Assembly: GCA_009823395.1 (NCBI GenBank)
Contig: CM020501.1
Coordinates: 26,544,361 to 26,608,360, forward strand
DNA from: Thamnaconus septentrionalis
Taxonomy: Eukaryota > Chordata > Actinopteri > Tetraodontiformes > Monacanthidae
Length of the DNA: 64,000 nt
Direction: 5' to 3'
This document shows, one piece after another, positions 24,989 to 34,860 of the stretch. A model generated the notes under the pieces. The model was not told the origin of the DNA. It saw only the letters and a list, made by a program, of their open reading frames with translations, and did no database searches. Within the stretch, counting starts at the first letter, position 1. The number at the start of each line of letters is the position of its first letter. The position numbers and the translations under genes were made by a program.

Positions 24989-25314
24989 ATTTGAAGCCTC
25001 AGCGCCAGGTGAGATTTACCCGTGACGCTGCAGGGGAGGGGGAGGGATACTGGGAAGGTTTGAAGTTGCAAGGCTTTTTCCCGATGACTGAGGGCCTTGG
25101 TGGATGAGACGCAAAGACCTGGATGGGGTGCGTAGACTTACCGATTCGGGGCATGTCTCCGCTAGTACCTAGTACCTAGTACCTGGCTCGGATCAGCGCA
25201 GGAAAGTCCTTAATGTTTGCTGTGTCATCCAAGTCCAGACTCACATTTTACTATTTTGTACTCACAATGATTTTTGATCATACACTTTAGCAGGGCTTAA
25301 AACTCTTCATGTGA

Positions 25315-25445
25315 CACTATCAGATACACCAATACCCAAGACTGGTATCGGGTATTGGTAGTGGTACCGGGGTTGAGTACTCTACGTCTACTAAAAGTAC
25401 ATCTGCTAAAATATGTACCGCTACCACGACACCGATACCAATTTA
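25315..25445. repeat. Imperfect inverted repeat with GGTATCGG arms
   Basis: The arm GGTATCGGGTATTGGTAGTGG (about 25345-25367) faces a complementary arm built on CCGCTACCACGACACCGATACC (about 25418-25440), separated by about 50 bp. Arm pairing is imperfect. It is likely a small fold-back element related to the GATACC-rich family D. Confidence 0.5.
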
Positions 25446-25499
25446 CGACAGGGCACAGTTTACGTTGATTAAATACCGACATTAAGCATCCGTACATTC

Positions 25500-25563
25500 A
25501 TGTATGTATGTATGTATGTATGTATGTGTGTATGTATGTGTGTATGTATGTGTGTGTATGTAT
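25500..25563. repeat. (TATG)n microsatellite with TGTG interruptions
   Basis: Repeated TATG with occasional TGTG units, directly after the inverted repeat at 25315-25445. Confidence 0.95.
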
Positions 25564-25774
25564 GTATCCTTTTTTGTGTTTGGAGAAAGTGGTGAGAGCT
25601 AACAAGCCATGTGTTTTCTCATGCCTTTTCGAAGTCACTTGTTTTCTTTCTATATTATTTTTACGTTATGGAAGCATTGTTAAATGTGCATATTCGTAAT
25701 ATAATTAGTTCAGTCAAGTCTCATTAGCGACAAAAAAAGGAAAAGACCAAAGGCCGAGGTCGGCCGCCCTCTTG

Positions 25775-25830
25775 CTCGCTAATTAGGGCAAGATTAATCA
25801 TAATTAATCTTTATTAGTCAACGTGTTAAA
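25775..25830. promoter_or_regulatory. Candidate homeodomain-motif cluster
   Basis: CTAATTAGG is followed within 15 bp by ATTAATCATAATTAATC and TTTATTAGT, giving four or more TAAT-core sites in about 45 bp. It sits in an intron stretch that otherwise lacks repeats. AT-rich sequence produces such motifs by chance, so this is only a candidate enhancer. Confidence 0.2.
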
Positions 25831-27147
25831 TTCTTTGCTCTCCCTTTAAGTTCCCTCTATGAATATATGCCACGCCAACCTAGTGATGTTCCACACAGGG
25901 AGTTTGTCCGATTGGGGCAAATCTTTCAGCAAAGTTGTGTTCACATGGGATCTGCATCCGGAGGGGGATGCGGCTGTGGCCGCTAAGGCGTTACTGAGCG
26001 AAAACAGATCTCAATCAGGACTAATGAGACGATTACCACGACGGCCTCTGGATTTTTTTGGGGGGCGAATTGAGAGTGAGAGAGATGGATGGAGATAGAT
26101 AGAAATCGAGGACTCCTCCGTCGAAGTTGACAGGCAAAAGAAGACCTGCTTCAGCTTAAGTGGACCAATTATGAGCGACGTCCACAGAGGCAGATCTGTC
26201 ACAGCTGACAAGTGCGTTCGCGATGGCGGCGTCGGCCACCGCCTCGCTGCTCAACCTTAATTTACCGCTCGGCTGCCGCGGAAACAGTCGAGTCGCGTCA
26301 ACGCCGCCGCCGATCCCGCCTCTGCCGACAACTCGACTCAGCGGGATGATCAAAAAAAGAAAAAGAAAAAAGAAACTAGTGAGTGAAACAAGCGACTCGG
26401 AGTCGTCGGCGGGTCTGTTAATGGCAGTCGTAATCAGGAAGAAGAGACGCTGTGCCTTGTGAGGTCATTAGTGACGATGGCGCTGCTTCACCTTCCGCGC
26501 AGCAACAAGAGAGAGGCTTCCTTCCAAATGGGGAAATAATTATGGCTAATTAATACAAACCCAAACGAGGTGGCTGCAATCAGGGAGGAAAAAACAAACC
26601 TCATATATACCTATACCCATATACATGTATATATATATGTATATATAGATAGATAAAAGCTACACATGGTAATAAGTAATAATAAATAATAAAATAGAAT
26701 AAAAACTAAAAAATAATTGAAATGGAGTTAAAAAGGCGAATCTGAAAAGAAAGGTTTCAAGTCTGGATTTAAATTAAATTAGAATTGATATACTTCATAT
26801 ATATAGATATACATATTTATATATGTACATATATGTTAATATAAATAAAGTATATACATACATATATACACACATGGATACACACTCACACACACACACA
26901 CACAACCTCAATATGCAAACCTTGACTTCTGAGTCGACATAAAGGCGTTCACGCAACAGCCGATAATATACGCCACCTGGTTTTCCTAGTTTTAGAAGGT
27001 GTCATTTTCCACCGACGCCCAATTCGCTCGGCTCCAGTCGCACATAAAAATCTATACGTCCACCTCTCCTCTAATCTAATTTGATCTCTGCTAATATTTC
27101 ATCTTGGTAGAAGGGGGAGGGGAGGAGCGTCTGAAAGGCCGATGCTT

Positions 27148-27171
27148 CAGCAGCAGCAGCAGCAGCAGCAG
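27148..27171. repeat. (CAG)8 trinucleotide repeat
   Basis: Eight perfect CAG units. Confidence 0.95.
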
Positions 27172-27539
27172 ATCTTCCTGTTTCTTCTCTAATCTCTTTG
27201 TAATGTTTCAATTCCGACTGTCTGTTTCTGGCACCAAGTGGAAGCGGGAGCCTCGACGTCTTCGCAGGGCAGCGGACGATTCTGCGTCGTTGAGAGTTTA
27301 GCTTTATCCAACAAAGTTTTTAAAGTTTTGCAGGTATTTGCGATGCCGTCAAAGTTCCATAGAAGATGTGTTGCATATGTTCAGTGTTACTTCACACTAG
27401 TGCCACTACGGACGCGGTGGCTAAAGTGTTGGGTTAGCTATCTAACGCTGATGTTAAGATAATGCTAACCTAACGCTGAACCTGGGACTGTTGACGGTCC
27501 TGTCACTATGCCTCCAATTGATCACTTGGCCAAGGGGAT

Positions 27540-27740
27540 GTCCCTTTGGCTGACTGGTTAAGCGCGCATGACTATTACCCGGGAGTCTGGGGTTCGAAGC
27601 CCACCCGGGCCCTCTGCGCCTTGCCACATTCTGGCGTTGTCGGCAGGATCCATTTTTGCACTAGGGGTGGGTCCATGGATTCCTCATGAGTGGCAGAGTA
27701 AACACAGTCCGCGTTTACTCTTCGTCTCCTACCATAGTCA
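27540..27740 (+). mobile_element. tRNA-derived SINE (tRNA-like head)
   Basis: An A box TGGCTGACTGG (27547-27557) and a B box GGTTCGAAGCC (27591-27601) are 44 bp apart start to start, the spacing of a tRNA. Only four of seven acceptor-stem positions pair, so it is a tRNA-derived SINE head rather than a tRNA gene. The body after it is unclassified and the 3' boundary is a guess. Confidence 0.5.
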
Positions 27741-28410
27741 CAGTGAAGCCAAGCACTGCATACGCTTCGTCATATTTCCTGATCTTAGCTTTGGGGAGAC
27801 TTGTGTTTGTCTCATTATGTCCGTCTGTCTCCGCCTTTTTTTCTTCATCCCCATTAAATATTTTTTCATGTTGTGTCGAGGGTTTGCACTTGATATCTCC
27901 GGCTCTATGCTGCGTGTGCACATGCTCGGTGCATAAAAACCCTACACATGGAGCAATTACTCCTAATAGCTTCATATGAGCTATTACATTACTCCATCAG
28001 CTACTCCATGCGCACACTCTTACAGTAAGAGCGCCACTGCCATCTATTGTAGTGGATGTCTAATTACACTTTATTCTAGTATGGCGAAAAGGACGCATGT
28101 TCCCCGGGGCCACACTATTTGGGGCCACACTATTTGAGAAGTACCTGCCATCACCTAACGCTGACGTTAAGATAACACTGATGTGAAGCTACTTAAGCGA
28201 CCTGCGTCAGGGCATTGGGTCTTTTTCACAAACTGCTCATCAACCTTCTTGCCATGAAGTCAAACCACTGTTCTCTACTATTGCACGTGTCAAATATTGA
28301 GCCAAACACACAAGATAAATAATTGTGGGACGTCTCCTCGACCCCTTTGCGTGGGGCCTACAGAACGCCGCCCCCTCCGTCACCCCGGTTAGCAACCGTG
28401 GCTAACTCAC

Positions 28411-28548
28411 CGTTGACGACCACGGCGATGTCCACGAAGTCGATCTCGCCCCGCGCCTCCACGCTGGCCTCGCAGCGGTACACGCCCTCGTCCGCCTTGG
28501 TCACCTCGCCGATCTGCAGGTTGTTGTTGGCCAGCACCTGGTACCTGC
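28411..28548 (-). CDS. ncam2: ncam2 exon 5: second half of Ig2
   Basis: The 138-nt exon begins after acceptor CTGGGAAG. Its first two bases complete a Ser codon from exon 4. It then encodes 45 residues, [21 protein letters not shown] through [16 protein letters not shown] to VVVN, and ends on the first base of a Val codon before donor gtgag. LANNNLQI and ARGEIDF are strong NCAM2-type signatures, and DEGVYRC holds the F-strand cysteine of Ig2. A second AG lies four bases further in (AAG|GCAG|GTACC). Only the outer AG keeps the frame with exon 4, because the inner AG would shift it. The pyrimidine tract (TTTTCTTTGCCTCTCTCTCT) lies about 20 bp upstream of the chosen AG rather than next to it. 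Confidence 0.92.
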
Positions 28549-28667
28549 CTTCCCAGGGACACACCAGAGAGAGAGGCAAAGAAAATGTCAGGCTCTGCTC
28601 AACCCCGCGATAAGATTAAAAAATATTAAAAAACTCCTTCTGATTCCCCATGGCTGGCCAGATTGGC

Positions 28668-28825
28668 CCCTCCCTCCACTTCCACCTCTACTCCTCGTCC
28701 TCCTCCACCTCCTCCTCTATCTCCTCCCCCTCTACCCTCCCAGCTCCATGTCCACCCCCTTCTCCTCCTCCTCTTCCTCCTCTACCTCCTCTTCCACCTC
28801 CTCCTCTCCCCCATCCTCCAGGTGT
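28668..28825. repeat. CCT/TCC-rich low-complexity tract
   Basis: An irregular C+T run on the plus strand (G+A on the transcribed ncam2 RNA). Frames through it give Pro/Ser-rich peptides with no domain. Confidence 0.9.
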
Positions 28826-29130
28826 GGCGCCTGTTGCCAGAACCAGAGGAGTGACGGCGAGCAGCGGCGCTCCTCATTGAACATCACTTTTTTCTTCTCC
28901 TTTAATCAGAGCGCATTAAGCAGATCCCCATGATATTTAATGTGATTAAAGCTGCCGAGATTTACAAGACGAGCTTTAATAGGAAAAAAAAAAGACGTAC
29001 ATACCCCAGTCTAGATCAAGAGGATAGCGGGTGATTTGGTAGCTCGTTAGTGTCTTTTGCGACCGTGAAGGGTGCGTTCATTTAAAGGGGGAAATGTGGC
29101 ATTCAATGACAGTTTCATGGTCATCAGTAC

Positions 29131-29562
29131 CTGCGTTTCCATTACGCCTAGAATTGCGCAAAACCTAAATATCACAATAAAAAAAATGGTAATGGAAACA
29201 CCTAAACTTCGACAAACTTCAAAAATACGTGACGTACGGGCTCACGTGACTTCAAGTGAAAATCGCGCGTTATGTTTGGACGGAGGAGGAGACAGAATTT
29301 TTTTTTTTTTACAAGTAATCAAAGAGAGAAACCTAACCCTTTTTGACAGCAAACAACATGGAAATTCAGATTTATGCAAGGAAATAGAAAGGGAAATGAG
29401 GGAGAAGGGCTTTGAAAAGCTGGGGTCTTGCGGGACGAGATTTTACGAGAATTACGGTTTTTGTGCTTCACACCATTCAATGGAAACACCTGCAAATCGC
29501 AATTGTACTTTGTCAAAATTTTTAATTTAGTTATTTTGCAAAAAACTGTACTGGAAATGCAG
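29131..29562 (+). mobile_element. PIF/Harbinger-like element with Myb/SANT fragment, copy 1
   Basis: The left end CTGCGTTTCCATTAC faces a right end whose reverse complement is CTGCATTTCCAGTAC, giving imperfect terminal inverted repeats. The next 30 bp (CCTAGAATTG, AACCTAAATATCACAATAAAAAA, GGTAATGGAAAC) are nearly identical to the copy at 50283-50762. A decayed Myb/SANT-like coding segment lies inside. Assignment to PIF/Harbinger rests on that domain type, since this superfamily encodes a separate Myb/SANT-like protein. No DDE transposase is present. Confidence 0.6.
29259..29456 (+). pseudogene. Decayed Myb/SANT-like DNA-binding domain fragment
   Basis: The first part reads ARYVWTEEETE, with the initiator ATG of the sister copy changed to ATC. 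After a frame change within a poly-T run (29298-29310), another frame reads LQVIKERNLTLFDSKQHGNS, DLCKEIEREMREKGFEK. WT-x-EET-x-x-x-L near the start and EI...M...GFEK near helix 2/3 fit the Myb/SANT-like (Myb_DNA-bind_4 type) domain. It has no start codon and is frameshifted, so it is non-functional. Confidence 0.6.
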
Positions 29563-30020
29563 CTCGTGACATCACATTTAGTCCACCCCATTAACAGACC
29601 TCATATCGCTCTCAATATGACACCGCTGCTTGAGAATCCATAGAGAATCACACTTGTGCATCACATCAGGCAACCTAGTCGAGCAAAACTTAGTTTTCGG
29701 AGCATTTAAATCACAGTTGAGACTAAGTAACTAAGGCCACTGTCAAAACCTAGAAATACAACATTTTAAGATATTCCTCAACAAAGTTTTAATAAGCCCA
29801 CCAACACTAAAAACAAACTCTGTGAGCCGAAACTCTTGTCCAAACTTCAACAATCTCTCTCAATAATCCCAATAGTCCAAAAAGTTTGACCCTTTTCTTA
29901 AACACCGTCGCAGCATCGTATGGAAGTGATCATCCCTGGCCCTTTGAGACATCACAAAGGGCCAGGGACTCTTCAGAGAGCAACATGTGAATGAGAATTG
30001 GTAGCTGGGGATGGACTCAC

Positions 30021-30164
30021 TGTGGTGCTCCTCGGCGATCTCCTGGTCTTGGTAGTACCACACCACCACAGGCACCGGCGAGCTGATGACATCACACACC
30101 ACCTCGGCTGTCTCGCCGTGCCGGAACTCCTGCGGCGAGCGGACGTCCCGGAAGGTCAGCCGCT
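30021..30164 (-). CDS. ncam2: ncam2 exon 4: first half of Ig2
   Basis: The 144-nt exon follows acceptor CCACCGCAG. Two bases complete a Gln codon from exon 3. It encodes 47 residues, [20 protein letters not shown] through to [12 protein letters not shown], and ends one base into a Ser codon before donor gtgagt. SPQEFR-GE is the conserved NCAM Ig2 entry. EVVC holds the B-strand cysteine and VVW the core tryptophan. The loop after the tryptophan is acidic and lacks the KHKGRD..KK heparin-binding cluster of NCAM1, which supports NCAM2. Heparin binding by this loop is therefore unlikely, although that is an inference. Confidence 0.93.
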
Positions 30165-30535
30165 CTGCGGTGGAGGGGAGGGGGGGGGCAAAGGTCAGGA
30201 AGAAGGTGGGGAAAAACGTGTTCACTTTGGGCCCGTGCAGCAATCACAACCAACTGACTCTCACCACCCCGACCCACATTGTGAAGAACGGCCTTTGTCA
30301 TTTTTGTTTTCCATGCAAACCCGTCAGGACTGGACAAGAACTGAAAACAAAAAGCATGACTAAAAGTTCCACATTAAAATTTTTATGAGATAAGTCCAAG
30401 TAGTAGCAATGTAGTAGCAATGTAGCTCAAAACGTTCCGTCTATATATGTGTGTATATATGTGTATATATATAAATATATGTGTGTCCATAAACTCTATG
30501 GATATGTATATATATCCAAAGAGTTTTGAACGCAA

Positions 30536-30702
30536 ACTCTATTGAAACAAACTTGAGTTTGCGTCAAAAATAAATTGACGTTCAAGACAACTCAGAAATA
30601 CGGACGCAGACAAACTGCGTCCCGTATCGATTCAAAACGGGACGCACCATTTCCTCGTCAAATACAGGACAATTCTGTATTTTAAGGGACGGCTGGCAAC
30701 TC
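30536..30702. repeat. Dispersed repeat family I, copy 1
   Basis: ACGTTCAAGACAACT, CGTCCCGTATCGATTCAAAA, CGGGACGCACCATTTC and GTATTTTAAGGGACGG are nearly identical, in order and orientation, to 37959-38129. CCCGT...ACGGG arms make a short internal hairpin. Unclassified. Confidence 0.75.
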
Positions 30703-31507
30703 TGAAGCATCATGAAAAAGAATATGCAGACAGAATAAACTCCATAACTTTCTCTGTTATCAGCTTAGCTTTGTTGCTGTCTTGGGAGTTGGGGCTTGGG
30801 AGTTTCTGGCGCTTCTCAATAGTTTTCTGTTTGTGTTTTTGTGGCTCACTTTTCCGCTTGGCGCTCGTCGTTCGTGTATAGTCTGCATATTGTGGCGACC
30901 GGGGGAAGCTGGATGCTCCCCTGTAGCCGCAAGGGATTATGGGGGGAACTTTGTTGTTGAGTTAGGTTGCGTGTTGTTGTTAGGCGCGAGTGTGTGAGTG
31001 TGTGAGTGTGTGAGAGTGTCTTAGCGCATTGATAGAGTGTCCCTTCTGCCTTATGTGTCATATTTTGTTCATTGCTGTTAGAACTGCCAGTCAGTGTTGA
31101 GTGTTGGGGCGTGTGTTCATGTTCAAGCTGCTCAGTAAAAGGTGACGCCGCTGTGACGCACCGAAAGCAAAATCCGCGCTACGGACAGTTCTTTCTACAG
31201 ATCGCCACAATATTCTTTTCCATGATGCTCCCACAAATGCTGAATCAAGTTCAGGGTGATAAAGTTTCCAGTGCTGCCGCCACGTGTGATTTTTGTGGGA
31301 GTGCTTCCGCATCCAGTGTGAACCCAGCGTAAGGCTTTTTGCCCCTTTCACTAACCCACAGTTGCCCCAGCTGGCCGATTTCTGGCCAGAAATACTTTAC
31401 ATTATGTGGTTAAAACTGCTTTGAAATGAAAAATAACAGAATTTTGCACTATGAACATTCTATGATTAATTGTGATTAAAAAAAATGTATCATTTGACAG
31501 CCCTTTT

Positions 31508-31582
31508 ATGTATATACATATATATATATATATTTATATATATGTATATATGCATATATATATTTATATATATGTATATATG

Positions 31583-31617
<35 letters not shown>
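31508..31617. repeat. (TA)n/(TATG)n/(TG)n block
   Basis: A compound low-complexity run ending in (TG)12 or so. Confidence 0.95.
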
Positions 31618-32058
31618 AACTAGAAGGACGCAAAATATTGCACCGTATTGCACTGTTCCCATTCCTTCCCCCTTTTCAGAAGGAGAGAGAAAGGAGGAGT
31701 TCATCTCAGGCTCCACGCTAAAGCGGCGAGCACGTCACGACACAACCCTCAACAGCGGGGGAGGGAAATGACAGGGGAGGGGGGGAGAAGTGGCGCGACT
31801 GGCGTCTTTTTATTGCTTCTCTTCAAACACATTAAGGCTCCTTTTAGCCGCCACGCAGCGTGTTTTACAGTCGCTGCTTAATGCCACGCCGCCGTCGCCG
31901 CCGCCACTTCAGAGAACAGTTATACATTTACAACAAGCACGCAATCGCTTCAAAACTAGAACTTTCACTATAAGGCCCTCCGCCATCGCTGTAATGGAAA
32001 TGGAAATTACTTTGTTTTACTTTCTTTTTGTTCTGTTAATGGGCTTAGCACGCAAACA

Positions 32059-32096
32059 AGCTAATTAGCTTCACTCATTATATAACGCTAATTAGC
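32059..32096. promoter_or_regulatory. Paired GCTAATTAGC palindromes, candidate homeodomain sites
   Basis: The 10-bp palindrome GCTAATTAGC occurs at 32060-32069 and again at 32087-32096, 27 bp start to start, in AT-rich non-repeat sequence within intron 3. TAATTA is the core site of Antennapedia-, paired- and LIM-class homeodomains. Function is unproven. Confidence 0.25.
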
Positions 32097-32279
32097 AGTA
32101 AACACTAAACTTCCGGCCACACCGAGTGACTTGGCCGGGCAAAAAATTATACAGCGGATATCTGATATGTTCGGGAAGCTGAGCACAACTTGTGTGTTAT
32201 TCACTGTGTTTCAGTGACGCAGTTTGTTGGAAAACAAAGAAAGAGCAGCGGCGCAGATCGACGTTTGTTGCGCAAACAC

Positions 32280-32690
32280 ACAGGTGCCAAAACTCTGGCC
32301 CGCGGGCTAAATTTGACCTCCATTATATGAACTGTACTGCTCGAGCCGCTATCATACAGCACATGTGACGCTAATGCTACAAATCCCAGAATGCTGTGCT
32401 GAATCAAAACAGGATGTTCATGGAAGGATATGATGACTAAATGGGTTCATTGTTGTTGTTTCATTTTTTTTAAATTATTGTTAGCTAAAGGAAAAGGGTT
32501 AAACAAACTTTTTTTAATTGAGATTATATTTATCTCGACGAGTATTTAAATTTCAAATTTGATTTTGCATGTGTGCAAAATGAAATCATTTTTTGTATAG
32601 TAGTAAGCGTTGCTTTTTCCACTGTCAGGTTGAAGTGAAACCTTTTTGGGTCTAAAAAGGTTCACTGTTATAACTGGAGGAAGATTTTGT
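32280..32690 (+). mobile_element. hAT-related short element, family E, copy 3
   Basis: It contains GGCTAAATTTGACC, ACAGCACATGTGACGCTAAT, AATCCCAGAATGCTGTGCTGAATC and CAGGATGTTCAT, then ends with TTTGCATGTGTGCAA. These match 6615-6990. It abuts the 3' end of the LINE at about 32690. Confidence 0.6.
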
Positions 32691-34860
32691 ACAATAATTT
32701 GAATTTGAATTCTTTATTGTCATTACACAGGAGTACTATGAAACTTGCCTTCCAAATTTCATAGTACTTTCAGAGTGCCTTCCATCTGAGCATTATATAA
32801 TAAAGAGCAATAAATACTGAAAACCGTACTAAAAAAGACGCATGCCACCCAACACTCAAACCACATTCAACAACAATGACATTGTGCAGTTAGTGCACCA
32901 TTCTCCTTAATTGCGCAGACCATGCCCCTTGTGTCTGTCTGGTTCTTGACTGTTCAGTGCAGTTTTAGCTCTGGCGTAAAAACTGTTTTTTAGTTGATTT
33001 GTCCTTGCTTTTATTGTCCGGAAACGCTAACCAGAGGGCAGCAGTTCAAAAAGTGAGGGGCCTGGGTGAAATTGGTCCTGAACGATGCTGTGTGCTTTCC
33101 TCAGGCAGCGAGAATTGTACAAGTCCTCCAGAAAAGGGAGAGGGCAGCCGATGACCTTCCCGGCATTGTTGACGACCTACTGGAGTGCCTTCTTGTCTCC
33201 AGCTGTGCAGCTGGAGAACCATGCACCCATGCAGTAAGTCAAGATGCTCTCTACTGAGCAACGGTAGAATGACATCAACAGTTTCTGGTTGAGGTGATTG
33301 TTCCTCAGTGTTCTGAGGAAATACAGTCTCTGTTGTGCCTTCTGGATCACTGCTGTGGTGTGAACGCCCCAGGTCAGGTGTTCCTCTATGTGGACTCCCA
33401 GGAATTTAAAGTCTGGCACCCTGTCCACACAGCTTCCCTTAATGAACAAGGGTTGAGTGTCCACCTTCTTCCTTCTGAAGTCGATGATGATTTCTTTTGT
33501 TTTTGTTGCATTCAGGGCCAGGTTGTTGTCCTCGGACTATGCCACCAGTTGCTCCACGTCCTCGCGGTATGCAGACTCATCCCCGCAGAGATAAGTCCCA
33601 CCACAGTGGTATCGTCAGCAAACTTCAGGATGTTGTTATTGGAGTGAGTAGGGGTGCAGTCATAGGTGTAGAGTGTGAATGGTAGTAGACTCAGCACACA
33701 GTCCTGGAGGGAGCCGGTGCTGAGACTGAGGGAAAAGGATATGTGTGGTCCAACCTTAACCCTCCGAGAGCGGTCAGACAGAAAGTCCTTGATCCTGAGG
33801 CAGGTGGAATAAGGTAGGCCTAGGCCCAGTGTGCGCCCCACCTCATGCACCTCCACCTGGAGGATGGGCTGCTGTGGGCAGAGAGTTGAAGACTGGCTGT
33901 AGGTGGCTCCACTTCACCTGTCTGGAGTCATTACTCTGGAAGCAATCCTCGGCTGCCTTGGCTTCTATGATGCCTCTTCTGAGATTGGCTCTGGCAGCAC
34001 TGTGCAGTGACTCATTGCCATACCTAAAAGCGGTGTTGCGCTTCCTCAGCAGGCCCTGCACTTTTTTTTTTGTCATCCAGGGCTTTGTGTTGGGATAGAC
34101 TTGGATGTGCTTGGCCACAATGACTGTGTCTGTACAGTGCTTGATGTAATCCAGGACTGCTGTGGTGTACTGTTGCAGATCCTGGTGTTTAAAGACATCC
34201 CAGTTAGTGGACTCAAAACAGTCCTGCAACATCTCAGAAACACCATCTGGACAGGTTCTGACAGTTCTCAATGTGATGGGAGCCCTCTTCTTGAAGGGGA
34301 CGTATGCTGGACTTAAAAACAGGGACAGGTGGTTTGACCGACCCAGGTGTGGAAGTGGCTCAACCTGGTTGCCCAGCTTGATGTTAGTGTAGACCTTGTC
34401 CGGTGTTTTCCCCCCTCTGGTGGCACAGGCTCGGTCTGGGGAGCAGTAGCTGTCTAGAGTTTTGGCGTGATGCACCAGCTGTTGGAAACGCATAAACCCC
34501 TTCCTCTGCTCTTACCGGAGCCTCTAGATCTGTCGTGCCAATGTGCTGTGCAGCCTGCTCGCTCGATAGCTGTATCCGGGATGGATGAGTGAACCCGGGT
34601 CTCCGTGAAGATCAGTACGCAGCAGTCTTTCACAATGTTGTTAGTAGCAACCTGCAGCCTCAACTTGTCTATTTTGTTGGTGAGGGATCTTGTGTTGCTG
34701 AGAAAACGCTGGGAAACGGCGGCCTATTTGGCTGCCTCCCTAGCCTTGCCAGTACACCTACCCGGCAGCCCCGCTTTTGTCGCCTCTCCCGACACCGCCT
34801 CTGCCGCCTGCTTGCCGGGATAATAATCCAAGGAGAGCCGAGGCTTCTGGCGGTGTCCAA
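32690..34860 (-). mobile_element. Non-LTR retrotransposon (L2/jockey-like LINE), copy 1
   Basis: On the minus strand this reads from an endonuclease start (RSLTNKIDKLRLQ, near 34660-34680) through a linker to reverse transcriptase motifs and a C-terminal FLGVHI...YFLRTLR...SFYRCSVESILTYC segment. It ends in an AT-rich tail near 32690 with repeated GAATTCAAATTC. The 3' region holds a 12-bp hairpin (32732-32743 with 32757-32768). It lies in the same orientation as ncam2. The 5' end is near 34860, where a scrap resembling a hAT terminus (TTTGACACTCCTG) begins. Confidence 0.85.
33015..34660 (-). pseudogene. Decayed LINE ORF2: endonuclease and reverse transcriptase
   Basis: In order on the minus strand: an AP-endonuclease piece (DCCVLIFTETRVHSSIPDTA, about 34460-34640); an endonuclease C-terminus and linker (KPWMTKKKVQGLLRKRN, 33843-34493); the reverse transcriptase palm with GSLQDCVLSLLPFTLYTYD and the catalytic FADDT motif (33512-33856); the RT C-terminus (LGVHIEEHLTW...SFYRCSVESILTYC, 33177-33464); and a tail with NNAGKVIGCPLP and LFELLPSG down to about 33015. 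These lie in different frames separated by stops, so the copy cannot make a working protein. FADD is intact, but canonical PQGCVLSP has become LQDCVLSL. Confidence 0.85.

Larger units (their letters stand above)
18513..28410 (-). other. ncam2: ncam2 intron 5
   Basis: This 9.9-kb intron lies between Ig2 and Ig3. It holds GA, TATG and CAG microsatellites, family D copies (21845-22345 and a fragment near 20575-20650), a hAT copy with a decayed reading frame (24120-24988), an imperfect inverted repeat (25315-25445), a SINE (27540-27740) and a homeodomain-motif-rich patch (25775-25830). From 18600 to 20550, 22350 to 24100 and 25850 to 27100 I see no repeat I can name and no exon. Short tandem copies of AGTACCT (about 25165-25185) and of GGGGCCACACTATTT (28107-28135) were also noted. 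Confidence 0.85.
28549..30020 (-). other. ncam2: ncam2 intron 4
   Basis: At 1472 bp this is the shortest intron in the window, dividing the two halves of Ig2. It holds a pyrimidine-rich CCT tract (28668-28825), a homeodomain-motif-rich patch near 28896-28985 and a PIF/Harbinger-like element (29131-29562). Around 29910-29980 the phrase GGCCCTTTGAGACATCACAAAGGGCCAGGG is partly palindromic. Confidence 0.88.

Noticed and set aside
27540..27612. Possible functional tRNA gene
   Set aside because: A and B boxes are present, but only four of seven acceptor-stem pairs form, and no poly-T terminator directly follows. A SINE head is the better reading.
28650..28933. Pro/Ser-rich frames in the CCT tract
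   Set aside because: They are products of a low-complexity pyrimidine tract within intron 4, without splice or start evidence.
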